Below, in pieces: positions 29,041 to 45,904 of a stretch of DNA of 64,000 bases (positions are counted from its first letter, which is position 1; each line of letters starts with the position of its first letter). A model generated the notes under the pieces. It saw nothing but the letters and a program-made list of their open reading frames with translations. It had not been told where the DNA came from and did not search any database. Made by a program: the position numbers and the translations under genes. Where the stretch lies: assembly GCF_000972845.2 (NCBI RefSeq), contig NC_040017.1:24513606-24577605 (forward strand), read 5' to 3'. The stretch comes from Larimichthys crocea (lineage: Eukaryota > Chordata > Actinopteri > Sciaenidae).

Positions 29041-31830
29041 TGGTATGACTGTAGATGGCTACAGTACAGAGAGAAATGAAAATAAAGAATAATACCGATA
29101 AACAAATAAACTTTAATGGGCAACAGATGGCAACCAAAAAAATCCTCAGAACATACAGTTTGCATCCCATTTTCAGCTACCGCCCCTCCCCCCCACTTAG
29201 CTAATTTCTAGTAGGTCAGCTCTTTTTTTTTTTTTATCTAATTTGTGATTTAAATCTAATTATTTGAACCCTCATTTGTTGTATTTGTATGTTTTCATGT
29301 CACATAAACAAGGATCAACATCCAGAAATAATGAAAACTTAAAAACACAAAAAAAAAAACACAGGAGGAAAAAAAATAAAATAAAATAAGAAATCACAAA
29401 TTAATTTAAAAAAAGGAACACAATGCATGTTTTCTTGGCAATGAGTGAACGTCTCCTGAAATAAATAAATAAGAAGTGATTCCACTTTTTGTCACACACA
29501 AAACCTAAAAATAAAAAATAAAAAGAACAACATGGACGATCTGTGCATAAGCCGTGTGAGCAGTTGTGCAGATTGGCGTCGAGGATTTTTCATGCTATTT
29601 GTCTGGCGAGCGTTCAAAGCCCATCAACTTTGTGACTACGTTTAAAAATAAATCAAAGCAGCTGTGACATACAGCGCGAGCTCATGCGAGGAGGCTGACT
29701 CATGATGGCATGATGACATAATTGGCATACATGAACGAGGCTGTGTGGCCGACCTTAAGGCTTTTGGTTTCTCTCTTTGAGAGCCATCACATGTGAGATT
29801 TTAAAAAATAAAGAGTCCCCACAAACTTCTGCCATCTGTATGAGCATATATATATATATAACAATAATCTATAGAACTAGCAGCATTATGAAGATAAATC
29901 CGCTCAGCAGCTTCCTAGTGTCTAAAGTTTGTTCTGAAGACGTGAATCTCACATTTGCTTATCCTGTTTGAGTTGCCTACGCTTTCCCTGTTGTGCATCT
30001 GTGTTGAATATTCATATCTACGTGCTGTACAGAGAGCAGTACCGAGTCCGACACATGTAAAGGTGAGGAACCGTTGAAGGGAAAATATTACATCTTGCAC
30101 ACATGCTTGCAGGAACTTCAAATACTGGCAGATAAATCTTTTTTTTCTCTTGCAAATGAGGCATATTAAATAAAGATACAAAGCACATACTGCACTATGG
30201 GCACAAAACAAAGCATCTTTTTTTTCTCCTTTTTAAAAAACAAACAAAAATAATCTTATATGGGTGATGATACAACAATACACTAGACCACCACGGAAAT
30301 GGTGCATGTATAATTTAGTCATATTCTTTTTTATTATCATAGCTATTATTTCGGTTCTTGTGCAACTGCTACATAATGACTCACATTCAAGATATTTTGT
30401 CACTCAGGAACAGCTAAAATGTATAAAAACAAACAAACAAACAAACAAACAAAAAAGAAGTATACTGTCAGAAATAAAATATGGTCCATGTTTGTGAATT
30501 CATAACAGAAACATTGAGCCTGAAAACTTTTCACCATTATTAAAAACTGGATAGCATGACAGAAAAAAGTACTTAAATACTGTTCAAAGAACAAAATATA
30601 TCATAATCATACTGTGACAAACACCAGCTGGTAAGATTAAGTGATCACCGGTGAGTTTTTAATCTTCCTTTTTTTCTTCTTTTTTTTTTTTTTCTTTCAT
30701 TAACAAATTAAATACACATAATTGCATGTCACTATAGCAACGCCCATTACAGGTCAATTTTTACGATCACCATTTTGGTATAGCAAATCAAAAAACCATA
30801 AATGAAACAAAAAAAATAAATAAATTAGAAATTAGAAATCAACATCAGACAAAGCCTGTTTTTCTCAATCATATGAATACTTAACACCCACAGTATAAGT
30901 TAATAAAGTCAAGCTACTGTATATAAATACATCACCAGCATGCACAATATTGAATAATCGATATTATTGTTGTCATCATCTTACACTGAAGAAACAGTAT
31001 AGTAGGCAAGTGCATTTAATAAAACAAACACAGAAGTAAACCACAAACTCTGAAGCTGCTTTTATTTTATTTATTTTTTTGTCTTTTTTTTTGTTTTGTT
31101 TTGTTGTGTTTTTGTGTGTGTGTTTTATATCGTTAAGTCTCTGCCTTTAGTAATCTTCACCTCCAAAAGAATCTATGGTTCCAGTGACATAACAGACTAA
31201 TAATCTGTGAGATGCCAAATACACTTCAGACAGAAGGAAGGGGATCAATTTTTTTTACTATCCGGTCCTCGTTTTCATTTAAAATCTTTTAAGGTGAGGG
31301 GGGTTATAATCGGTTTAAAAGTTTCTATTTTCTTATTCTAAGTGTGAGTTTAACATCAATGGCGTTCGCGGCCCTTTCTCATATATAGACTACTACTGGA
31401 ACCAATGCAAACTAGTGTTGTGAGGCATTCCCATTCAAGCATTTTCTCTCTCAAGTGACTCAAATGCATCTCTATCACGCAAAAACCTAACTAAGCAGCT
31501 TATCTTGACAGAACAAGATCAGTTCCTATGCCAGTGTGAGGCTGCCATTTCAATCCAACAACAACCACTTCAGGCTGATTGACTGACATATCAGTGGTTT
31601 TGGCAAATGTCAAAGAGAAAATCAAGAAGACGGAGGCCCCTTTCAACTGTATATATATTTCTATATATATTTAAACTAAGATTTAACCTCCACTCTCACC
31701 TCTCTTTTGATTCTTTTCTTTTAACACATGGAAAAATAAAGAACTGCTGCTGCGGTAGTATCATCGGCAAAAGCGGCTGCCAAAGTCCACCGGCCCTTCA
31801 TATATTTTTTTTTCGAAGTGTGGTTTCTCT
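29041..31830 (-). other. Probable long 3' UTR of ywhag, with A/T-rich tracts
   Basis: The ywhag coding region stops at 31831 and is followed on the minus strand by about 2.7 kb of T- and A-rich, gene-free sequence. Mammalian YWHAG transcripts have 3' UTRs of this order, so most of this stretch may be transcribed. An AAAC run lies at 30427-30455. The exact 3' end was not located. Confidence 0.4.
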
Positions 31831-35570
<3,740 letters not shown>

Positions 35571-35767
35571 TTAAATGATGTTCGGTCGCTTTGTCGAGCT
35601 GCTCTAACTTGACTCTTTTTTTGTTGTTGTTGTTGTTGGGGATGATGAAATGGATTTGATGATTTAAATCGCAATGCAGTGAAATCCTACGCGAACCTAA
35701 TGCTGCAGCTGTTCCCTGCTGTCTGTCTGTTCCTCCGTGCAGACGGGACACCCTCTCCTCTCTTCCT

Positions 35768-35815
35768 CCCTCCCTCTCTCTCTCTCTCTCTCTCCTCCTC
35801 CTCCTCCTCCTCCTC
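35768..35815. repeat. (CT)n/(CTC)n tract at the ywhag 5' end
   Basis: A polypyrimidine run of CT then CTC units lies 200-250 bp upstream of the ywhag start codon. On the transcribed sense it is a GA/GAG-rich tract, frequent in leaders or promoters. Confidence 0.85.
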
Positions 35816-36053
35816 ACACACTCTCCCTGGGCTGCGTCATCACCCAGAAAGGTGGGTGTCTGTGCCAATGATGTAACACTCCATACATGGGAACCAGAGG
35901 GCCAGGCGTATGGAGACAGAGAGAGAGAGAAGGATGGATGGGAGCAGCTGGGTGAAAGGACTTGTGGGTAATGGAGTCTTTGTGGGTACAGACGGATTGA
36001 TGGGGATGTGGTTTAGGTGTGACACAGCAACTTAGTGTAGGAGGTACTGATGG

Positions 36054-36132
<79 letters not shown>
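36054..36132. repeat. (GATA)n microsatellite
   Basis: About 19 uninterrupted GATA units. Confidence 0.98.
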
Positions 36133-36514
36133 TATAATCACCTGAACATGAGACTTGTGTTTTTGTCTTAAAATGAGTCCTTTAGATCTGCAGTGTGCAG
36201 GGGTCTTCTTCCATCTAGTTGATGTTGGATAGCAGACAAATTAAACACTGATCTAGATATGACCGTTTGCTTTTTTATGTGAATGTAGCAGTTTTCCTAC
36301 ATGCTTAAAAAAAAAGAGGGTGAGACGTGGGAGAGTATTCATTTGTTTGCAATCTGCGACGTCACTGCTAGGTGTCACTAAATCCACAAAATGTTTGGGA
36401 GGAAGCCAGGAAGCTGTGAGGCCTGCAAATACATCAAATACATAATCGAGATCAGTTGTAACACAATAAGGGTAAAATATGTATGATCAACTTTACTGTA
36501 GGAAGCATTCTTGT

Positions 36515-36690
36515 ACTAAACTTGGCTTGGGAAGCAGAGGGTACTGGTTTAAGTACCACAAGACTGGTAGCTGGTTCACCTCCTGGGCACTGCCGAGGCG
36601 CTCTAGAGCGAGCTACCACACCACTAACTGCTCCCATAGCTCCACTACATGGCGGATTGTTACACACAGACAAGCAGCCATATTAAGAAA
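36515..36690 (+). mobile_element. Degraded SINE remnant
   Basis: Text from ggaagcagagggtactggtt through cctgggcactgccgaggcgc to actgctcccatagctccact and attgttacacacag follows the order of a common fish SINE body ('...GGGCACTGCCGAGGTGCCCTTGAGCAAGGCACC...ACTGCTCC...'). It is diverged and lacks a clean tRNA head. Confidence 0.45.
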
Positions 36691-36834
36691 AACAAAACAT
36701 CGATCAGAAGATGTTTAAGCTGCTCAAAGGTTCAAATGTGTCAACTTTAAGTGAGTCCTTAAAGATCCTTAAAGAAGTCCTTAAGATTATTCCACCTATG
36801 AGGAGCATAAAAAGGTCAAAGTGCCATCGGTGTT

Positions 36835-37290
36835 TCCTGTTTTATTTTGTAATTCTCCCCTCTCCTCGTGTCTGAACTTTACTTCCTCCCGGTTTGGCTC
36901 GTCTGTTCCACCTTGATCAGTTTCATCTGTGTCTTCTTGTGTAGTTTACCTCTGTGTTTCTTGGTTTCAGTGTCAGTTTGTCTTCATGCCATGTTCAAGT
37001 GTTCCAGTCGTTCCTTGTCTTTTGTTTTCTTGGACCTCGTCTGTTTTATGGATTTTGGATTTTGCCTGCTCCTTGGATTTATCTGCCTTCCTTGGACTCC
37101 GGTATTGACCATTTCCTGCCTCATCGAGCCTTTTGCTCACTGATATTTGACATTTTTCTGCCTCTGTATTCTGGATTTGAGCCCACTCCTCGTGTCCTTG
37201 TTGTCTCTTGGATGACTGCTGACTTTGTTATGGATCTACAACCAGGGCCTGTTGCTCTGGATGTAACTCTTCTCAAAGAAAGATGACCTT
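36835..37290 (+). repeat. Probable interspersed repeat, T-rich 'CCTGTTTTATTTTG...TTGGACTCC' type
   Basis: A low-complexity pyrimidine-rich stretch with CCTGTTTTATTTTG, then TTCCTTGTCTTTTGTTTTC, GGATTTTGGATTTTGCCTGC and TTGGACTCC. This wording recurs in fish transposon-derived repeats. It opens two hydrophobic reading frames without coding features. Family uncertain. Confidence 0.35.
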
Positions 37291-38871
37291 CACACACTTC
37301 ATTCAGGGTGTCAGCGTACAATGGCAAACCTCTGCCCTCAGGCTTTGTCAGAGCTTAATCCGGCCTTGGTCCCAACAAAGAATCCACCCGTTCTCTAGTC
37401 ACGTGTCCTGGTCAGGGTCACAGTGGAAAAACTGGTTGTGTTTGCTGTAATATAGGTAGTAAAACAAAGAATATGTTTGGATAAAGTTGTACTACAATGT
37501 TCACTATAGAGAGTATCACCTTGGACGATATTCAAAGAGATTTAAATCACAAAATAAAGTTTTACAAGACGTCGTTAACAGTCTAAATCTTAAGCTGCTG
37601 CCTCGTGTGCTCCAACATGATGACAGTCTATTGGGCATATTTGGGGAACCATGAGACACTTTTCAGATGTGGGGACTTGTCCAAGGATACATTAGAGGAC
37701 GTGGGTAGTAAATGTATGCTGTGTGGCAACGCTATACATTTAAAACAGTTGTTTTTCAAGCAGGCGGGTCATTCATGTCATGTTTTCAGTCTAATATTGT
37801 TATTGTAGCGCTCAGAAAAGAGTTTGTGTTCAGCTAAACAAGTACGAGTCGGAGTTTGAATCTCATTTGGTTGCAGAGTCAAAAACAAAAACAGGACAAG
37901 TGTTGACATTCAGTGACCTTTTCATTGTGTGTAGGGGAGTGTTTAATCTTAATCTTAGGCTCGAGGTTGAGATTAAACATAATTTTTTAAAGTGAGAAAT
38001 CTCCTGACTTCCCAATTTGACAAGATATTTATCATATTTGATTTTTTAATTCGTTTCACGGAATATTTAAGGTGAAATCGATCTGAATTTAAGGACTGCA
38101 TGATCATTTATTATAACCACAATGCCACTTTTTGTGTCCCACATTTTGACTTTAAATGTTTTTAGTATTATTATTATTATTATTAATCATTTCTGTAAGG
38201 CAGCTCTCAGGGCGTCCCTGAACTGTAATCTGAGATCACACATTTCCTGTCCTCAAGGCCAAATGCTGAAGAGCAAACTCTGCTGGTGAGGTTGGCTTTG
38301 TGCAGATAATTTATACGCACACTGAGAGCAGAGGATCAGACAGAGGCTTCGGTTTAATATCACGGCATCTGTGAATTCAGCAGTGCAAACTTAGAGCGAC
38401 TGTGTTATAGTGAGTGTGAATTATTTAAATCCTGGTTCATGTTTTGAGTGTTTAACAGTAAAATATGAGAAGACAACTGTCCACAGCTCCCTCTTCTGGA
38501 CAAAGGTGTCAATGTAAGTATGTGAGGATGAGACATCATGTTGTGTGGTGAGTCGTTTGGAGGTAAAAGATGTGAAAACCACAGGATTGTCTCTTGAAAC
38601 CTGCATGTATGAAACTGATCTCAGGTATTCAAAACCTTGAACCTAAGCCAAAGTATGTGTGCATCATCAGCAATATTTGAACTCTAAGTATCAAAAGGAA
38701 AAGTACTCATGATGCAGAAAGTGTTTTACTATTTTATGTGGCAATGTTTTTGGGGTTAATATATCTGCTGCATTCATGTGAATGCTGCATTTGACTGCTG
38801 TAGATGTTTGAGGTTCGGCTAATTTGGCTTATATTCAATAAGATCATATGTTTGTAGCGTCACTGTCCTGT

Positions 38872-39100
38872 CAGAGCTGCAACAATTAGTCAGCTAATCA
38901 ATCAGTTGATCGAAAGAAAAATAGATAATTTATAAATGCTCTCTAATCTCTGTTGTATATCATATTAAACTGAACATCTTTGGGGTTTTGGATGACAAAA
39001 TATGACATGAAAAGATGGAACTGGACATTTTTGACTATTTTCTGGCATTTTATAGACCAGAAATATTTCGATTAATCTAGAAATTAATCAATAATTAAAC
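38872..39100 (+). repeat. GCTGCAACTAACGATTATT-type repeat, copy 3
   Basis: It starts cagagctgcaacaattagtc and later shows TGAACATCTTTGGGGTTTTGG and TTTTCTGGCATTTTATAGACC before AATCTAGAAATTAATCAATAAT, a longer member of the family seen at 6405. Confidence 0.6.
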
Positions 39101-39534
39101 TGAAAAGCATACAGGCTGTCAGATGTGTCTAATTTCCAGCTGTCTGTGTTTTTCTCACCTATTTCTCTAAAGCCTTTCTCGCTCTCTCTCTCTCACAAAC
39201 ACAAACACAGAAATGTTAAAGCTTCCCTTCCTCCACAGGAGGAGATTATCACCTGCTGACCTGGCCAGAGGTGAAGAGAGGAAGTGTTGACTTTCAGTGA
39301 CGTGTTCAACTGGGTCAAGGTAGGAACAGGAGGAGTCGGGCCAAACAACAGACGTACTGCTTCTTCACGCTTCACCATTTACTGATGTTTCCAATAAAAC
39401 CATCTATAAACTGCAGATTTTAATATAGTATTGTATCAAAATGTAGAACACCATATTCCAGAGCCTGTGCAATAAAAAGTTATGCTTCATCTTAATTGTT
39501 TTCTGACAGGATCTATTAATTTCTTAAAGTAATC

Positions 39535-39622
39535 AAACCTGATCATTTTCAATGCACACACTTGTAAATCTATTTCCTAAACCTGATCATTTTCAATGCA
39601 CACACTTGTAAATCTATTTCCT
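39535..39622. repeat. Perfect 44-bp tandem duplication
   Basis: Two identical units, 39535-39578 and 39579-39622, beginning AAACCTGATCATTTTCAATG. Confidence 0.95.
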
Positions 39623-39987
39623 ATTTCCATAACAGTGTCAAAAATATATTTATTATATGAGATTTAGAAATATTTTGCAGACAGGATGGGACCTCTCAGC
39701 TGCAACATACAAATTAGAAGCAGCCTTAAAGAGCGACATGTTGTTACGTGACCCAGATCACACATTAGTGGTTTCTTTTGCAACTTTATATGAAAACCAT
39801 TTGCTTACATTGCATAGTCTTACTGTGCAACAGGCCGTGCTGGACTAATGAATCTCTCTTGCTTTAAAGAGGATTACTGTTCCTTCTGCTTAGCTTAGTT
39901 ACTTCAAATTAGGATAAGGGTGAGGACAGGTCTGCTGTCTCCAGCAGCCATCTGTCTGTGGACAGTCGAGCGCTCACGCTGCTGTAA

Positions 39988-41266
39988 ATGGAGACAAGCC
40001 TGGAGTTGGATGTTTTGATATTCCCAGATGAAGTGAGGCTTGTTACTCCGGAGGATATCGCAGAATGGGAACTTGAGACTGCGAGCCAGGTGTCTTTACC
40101 CACCCCGAGAGTTTTTGTGGCTCTTTACCCATACAACCCTGCTGCAATGTCTCCAAACTACGAGACGGCTGCAGAGGAGCTGCCTTTTGTTCCAGGCCAG
40201 ATAATCAAGGTAAAAACCATGTGAAGTCTTTTACTCACTGCAGGTTGTGCAGCTGAAATAGTGTACAATACTGTCGTGGTGCTCAGGCATGTTGAATTCA
40301 TGCATTTCCTCCCTTCAACCCTTAAGAAGTTTCTTTGAAAGAACATGACAGTGTTTCCTGTTTGTGCTCGATTCAGGCCAGCTGAGTGTGTTCAAAGATA
40401 CAAGCTTTTTTTTTTCTTTCTCTTTTCCTGTCACCATTTTCAACTGATTAGTGTGATTTGTCCACCTTTTCACCGACTGTATGCTGCTAAAACAAACAAA
40501 TATACACATGCGTTAAACTCTCAAAGACAAAGACTAAAACTGTCTCTGTGTTTGTTAGGTGTATGGAGACAAAGACGATGATGGTTTCTATCACGGGGAG
40601 TCTGGTGGTCTCTCCGGTTTTGTGCCAAGTAACATGGTGGCTGAAGTCCCGGTGGACGATGAGCACCTGAAGCAACTCCTCATGCAGCAGGGATTCATCC
40701 CTGTGGACCACACAGCAGGTGTCAGGAAATGTGCTGTAACACACATGTAATGTAGAGCAGTTTGCACTGAGGGTGAAAGTAATGAGCGTCTATCTCACAA
40801 ATGACTAAAGTTTTGTGTCTTTGGATTTCGGCCCACAGGTTCAACAACAGATCTGAGCGAGGCGTCGAGCATCCCTGATGATTTGATAGTTCAACGAATG
40901 GTGGCCTTATTTGACTACGATCCGTGGGAAAGTTCACCCAACATGGACAGTGAAGTAAGACACATGAGCCGCATTATGTTTGATCTATTGTTTCAAACAC
41001 AGTAAATTGGTTTGATGTGATGTTTCAAGACTCTTTCCGTCTCTCAAAGGTTGAACTTGGCTTTCGTTCAGGAGACATCATATACGTCATAGGTGAAATG
41101 GATCAAGACGGATTTTACTACGTGAGTGTCAATGCATCAGTTGTTAGGTAGTTCTTACACTGACTTTTGCACAAAAGTTAAACCTTCATCTGTATTTTAG
41201 GGGGATCTGTGTGGACGGCGAGGTCTGGTTCCCTCAAACTATCTGCAGCCGTTACCCTGGGATTAG
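39988..41266 (+). CDS. Short RIM-binding-protein-like protein with two SH3 domains (TSPOAP1/RIMBP family)
   Basis: Five exons: 39988-40209, 40559-40718, 40839-40954, 41050-41121 and 41201-41266. All junctions are GT/AG and in phase, giving 211 aa. SH3-a (about 41-105, RVFVALYPYNP...DGFYHGES...VPSNMVAEV) and SH3-b (about 147-208, RMVALFDYDPWESSPNMD...DGFYYGDL...GLVPSNYL) correspond to the last two SH3 domains of RIM-BPs. In the family these domains bind proline-rich motifs of RIM and voltage-gated Ca2+ channels at active zones. Full RIM-BPs are over 1,000 aa with three SH3 domains and FN3 repeats; here a stop codon abuts the first ATG and nothing upstream fits. The ATG and short leader (METSLELDVL...) are therefore taken as the start, but a missed 5' exon joining at the AG before 40027 (TATTCCCAG) would also fit. 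Human TSPOAP1 lies near CA4, which favours that subfamily; RIMBP3 is the alternative. Confidence 0.82.
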
Positions 41267-41434
41267 AAATAAATGCCACACTAAGATGTTTGCAACAGAT
41301 GCCAAGTCTCAGACACAGTGAGAAATCAGCAGTTTTTATCTGAAACAACAGTTTGATGAACATTTTATGTGTCAAAACTTACTTACTTACTAACTTTTTA
41401 TTATACTATGGCACTACACCTGCATTCGATTGCA

Positions 41435-41440
41435 AATAAA
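41435..41440 (+). terminator. Candidate polyadenylation signal of the RIM-BP-like gene
   Basis: AATAAA 169 bp after the stop codon. Another AATAAA at 41268 is too close to the stop to be likely. Confidence 0.4.
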
Positions 41441-43239
41441 TGAGGGTCTAAGTCTCATATCCATAATATGAGATCTACTACTACTAATCTACTACCAGTA
41501 TAACAAGTTTTGTTTAGGATGGTGCAAAGTAAAACAAGTTCTCTTCATGCATTTATCAGATGATTCATTTATTGAAACATTTGCATAAAAATTACAAACC
41601 ACGTGGTGACACAACACAGAAAATCACAATCACACATCTTTAAAAATCATTTAAAAAATGAACTCATATATTCACATTTTTCTACATTTTCTTCTACTTT
41701 ATGCACTTAACACAAAAGGCTGCGCATGATACATCTATAATAATACTATAATATGAACAAACTGTAATAATTTCAGTCATACCTGATGGCAATGGATACA
41801 TTATTTTAGCCTTAATACACTTTTTAGTCTCAGTTTTTTGCAGACCAGAGTGTTTTAATATAGCACGTCTATATTTGCCTTATATCCTGTTTATATATAA
41901 TAGTTTTTTTTTATCTTAGAAAATTATTTTTAGTTTTTGAGTTTTGCAGCAATTTGTATGTAAAATAATTCTTTGTCTAAAGAATAAATATTGTAATCAT
42001 GTTATCAATGTATCAAAAACTGTAAAGAAACTGAAAATAAACTTAAATTTGCACAATGCTTACCTGCTTTCATTTACTACAGATCTCAGCTACTTGTTTG
42101 TACTGGTATATGATTTTACTAAATTTCTATTTATCATTATCTTGTCAATTTATCTGAAATAAATTAATTAACACAGTTCAATGACAGAGTTTTCATGATG
42201 GTTCCTACAAGTTTTTAAAAAATCTTTCAAACAGTCCGTTGGTTTCTTCTTTTATAATTCTCTGCAGCCAACAGTATACTCATCCATAAAGTAGGAAACA
42301 CTACACTGTGTAGTGAAGTTTAGTAGTGCTTTCTACTTTATGGGTGACAACACTGTACATCAGAAGTTTCTGGTCGCTCCACCGCAAACACTGGAGACAT
42401 GACGGGTTGAGTAAAAGCAAGTTTTTACAAACTGAATGTGACAAAAGAACATTTTTAAAAACATTTTACAACTGATAAACATAAAAACAGAGTATTTAAC
42501 AGTAATATGATGAATATAAATGACACAAAGTAGTAAATGTTACATATTTTAGTTCATTTTACTTACAAATACAGATATAATAAATACAGATAAAACAAAT
42601 AAAGGTAGCAACCATGATATAATAAAAAAAAAATGTTACTTGCTGTTGGGGTCTTACCAGCACTTGGACTCCGAGGAAGAGAGAAAACCCAGAAGTGAGC
42701 GTGATCTTTTTATTAACCCCGTCTGAGCCACGTGGTCACACAGGAAAAGCTGTCACACACACAAATCTACGCACACACACAAAACCATACATGTATGGAA
42801 GTGTATGCAGAAGTGCGCTTACTCATGCATGCACGCACACACTCAGTGGTGAGAACAGTATTTGAAACAAGTGTGTGAACACTCTCCCTTCAGTTGAATT
42901 ATTTGCTGTGAAACAGCTACAATATTTTCACGTTCTTGAGGAAATTATTCTTTATTTCATGAATAAATAAATGCATAAATAATGAGTTGTATGTATGAAG
43001 CTGTAGGTAACCAGGTGTCCACTTTAAATATACTTTTAGGTCCTGATAATTCAGTATATTTAGTTTAGTATGTGGTCAGTAAAGTGTCAACTGTAGCCAT
43101 CAGATAAATGTAGAGCAGTGGAAGTGGAAGTTTCACAATCTACAAATTTCTCAAAGTAATTGTACCTCAGAATTTAACTTTTTGGAAGTGTACTTAGTTA
43201 CTTTCCACATCTGCACACCCTCTCTTACACACACACATA

Positions 43240-43284
<45 letters not shown>

Positions 43285-44800
43285 TCAAATTCAAAGCCTA
43301 CGCCAGTGAAGCTCTGTCAGACTGCACCACCGCTGCCAAGCATGAGCTCATCCCTTTTAAGGACATACAGTTACGAGGCGACACCTGCTTTAAAAAAAAA
43401 AAGAGGTCAGAAGACACTAAAGCAGATAGATATCGATCCCACTAATAATTTATGTGGATGTGTACCAGTTATCTCAGGACAAAATACTCTTGCGGTGCTG
43501 GACTTACGCTTTGAAATGATACAAGATCAAAGATTATTAGCAGACTTATTGATTGAGTGAGCTCTTTTTTTAGAGATGTTGGAGCTGTTAGATGTTTATG
43601 TTCGCAAAGGGAGTGTGCTTCCTCTCAACGCTGTCTTCAGATATGTCATATATATTACGGCCGTGTACGTCCAAAAACTTCTATATAGATTACCGGAAGA
43701 GATTCATATCTCGTTGATAATTCTGAGAACTCATTCACGCCTGCATGTTTCTGACAAGGTGTGGGTGGGGGATGGTGGTGCAAGGCTCTTCCCTATCCCA
43801 GCAGCGAGTGTGCAATCTGCTTGCAACAACAGAAACTTCGCAAATAGAATAGAGACGGGCCCGTGTCCTCTGTTGTCACGACAACCCAAACCTCAGAGTC
43901 ACACCAAGTGAAATAAGAGGAAGTGGGGGATGGGCTGCGTGCACCAACCGAGAAAAGATGTACTTGTGAAAAAGAAAGTCGACACTAATGAAGCAGAAGA
44001 AGAAAACAGGTTGCAGGACGTGACAAAAAAAGTTTAATTTACAGCAAGAGATCAGATATTAAAAGTATCAACGCACACGCAAACATAAAGGTTGGAGTCC
44101 ACACACTGTATGTCTTGACCAACAAAACGAGGAATGCCCCTTTGCAGCAGCAGGCCAGCATGACTGTGCATGCTGCAGATTTACTCAGCCCTGTTGCGTT
44201 AGAGGATGTGCTGGCATCAGACATCTATTCCTGTGCATCATGGGATTATATCCAAAGAGATCTCCTCGAGTACTTAAGGTGATATAGATAGCGTCAGGGT
44301 GCCAAAAACAAGCGCGCAGTAGGTGTTATCCTCCAAGAGTCACTGCTAAGGACTGATTGAATCATGTTTTACCTGTGATGACTGAGCTCAAAAGTCAGAG
44401 AGTTCATTTTCTGTTGTGTAACTTTGAAAATGGCTGCTGAGTGTTGCAACTGTCAGAAAAAAAGTATTTAGCTGAATCATCGTGGACAGCCAAAAGAAAC
44501 TCTGAATCTATCAAATGTATGTGACAGAAAGCCACCATTCCTGTTTTTGCCAGGTCAGAGGTCAAACTTTGTAGGCTCGTCAGCAAATCACCAAATGAGA
44601 CATGAAACTTCCACGTGTGTCCTAAAGATAGAAATAAAAGGTTTGATGATATTTATGGACTTATTTTAAAACTGTACAGTTTGCAGAGTTTAACTCAAGC
44701 TGAATCTAAACCTCTGACCTGTTCACTGCTGCCACATAGTGGATGTTAGTGAAGGTGACACTTCCAGCTATCGTCTGAAAGGGGAGAAAAGTTTCAAAAT
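41441..44800. other. Intergenic, RIM-BP-like gene to ca4 region
   Basis: AT-rich sequence with a CA microsatellite at 43226-43283 and no supported exon. A minus-strand frame at 44039-44224 ends in hydrophobic residues but has no conserved motif or clear splice site. Confidence 0.5.
43226..43283. repeat. (CA)n microsatellite
   Basis: CA repeat with two CATA interruptions near the left end. Confidence 0.97.
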
Positions 44801-44939
44801 AAAACAGTTTCACAAATATGAATATTCTTTATTTGGATCCACGTGAGCGTGGTCAAAGTGGTCACTAGTCCAGCATGCAAGTTATCACGACTCACTGATA
44901 ACGAAACTTTTTTTTTATGAAGCAGGGACCAAACTTTCA

Positions 44940-45482
44940 TCATCAGAGAGGAAACAGTGTGTACTAACATCTGAGACTTTTTAACACACCGACAGTACGA
45001 GTGTACCATCATTTAGATAGTCAACTGCCAAGAGGCTGAACTGCAAGCCAGGAGACACAAAGCTGTGTAATAAATTGTGATAACATATTAGAGATTATAT
45101 AACAATATCAACTAATAATGCCATAGTCTTTTAAAAGGTCAGTGAACTTAGTGTTATTTATTGTAGAGATAAAATAATAATAATAATACACGCAGTGCTG
45201 CTTTAAAGTCTGAGAACCCTGAAGAGATATTCAGTATTTTTGTAAAATAATACTAAATAATGTCAATCCATACCAAACTTCATAATACTGAAGCTCTAAA
45301 TAATGCACTCAAATAAAAGAAAGTGATTTATTGTCGCTGTTTATTCAATCAAAGTGATTAATTTAAGTCAATTTAACTATGTGAACCTTCAGTTATTAGA
45401 GTGTTGCACCTCCTTTCACAGGAATAACCTGAACCAAACAGTGTCTAATCGGTGCCTCTGCTTTAGGGGATGTCAGTGTTTG

Positions 45483-45513
<31 letters not shown>

Positions 45514-45750
45514 CTTCTCCTTCTTCTTCTTTCTCTTCAGATCTGCTGCCATTGCAGCCAAGCTATGATGTCACAACTGACGGGTTGAGATTATGTGGCG
45601 ACAACCCTTTTAAAATATTCCTCAGTTGTGACTGCAGTGTGTCTCAGATGCAGCAAGATAGGTCTTTAAATCCTCAGACGTTAGGGTTGGTTTGGCCTTT
45701 GCATAAATTCAATCATTTTTCTTGCAGATATTTTAGAGGGTAATCCACTT
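44940..45750. repeat. Duplicated non-coding block, copy A
   Basis: It shares ordered segments with 46105-46930: AACTGCAAGCCA then GTGTAATAAATTGTGATAAC, then ATATAACAATATCAACTAA, then TATGTGAACCTTCAGTTATT AGAGTGTTGCACC, and TTGAGATTATG with AATATTCCTCA. A TTC microsatellite (45484-45532) has grown inside it. It may be a dispersed element or half of a local tandem duplication. Confidence 0.6.
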
Positions 45751-45904
45751 TTAGGCAGAGTCATTTTAAACAAATCTAAGCTTATATAGCTTATAACCTT
45801 ATAAACCTTGTCTCCAGTTTTTGGGGGATGTTTCATGCTTTGAGATCATCTGACAGATCAAACGTTGAGAAGATTCTTTAGCTCTCTAACAGCATATTCT
45901 CTAA

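Larger units (their letters stand above)
36133..39987. other. Intergenic, ywhag to RIM-BP-like gene (head-to-head)
   Basis: No RIM-BP upstream exons (extra SH3 or FN3 domains) were found despite a specific look. It holds SINE- and repeat-like remnants, a GCTGCAAC-type repeat and a 44-bp tandem duplication, listed separately. Confidence 0.5.

Noticed and set aside
36868..37286. Hydrophobic frames that might be a membrane protein
   Set aside because: They come from T-rich repetitive sequence; frames overlap each other and lack a coding-like pattern.
44039..44224. Hydrophobic minus-strand frame as a last exon of another ca4 gene
   Set aside because: It resembles a GPI signal only by hydrophobicity; no matching ca4 residues or phase-compatible acceptor were found.
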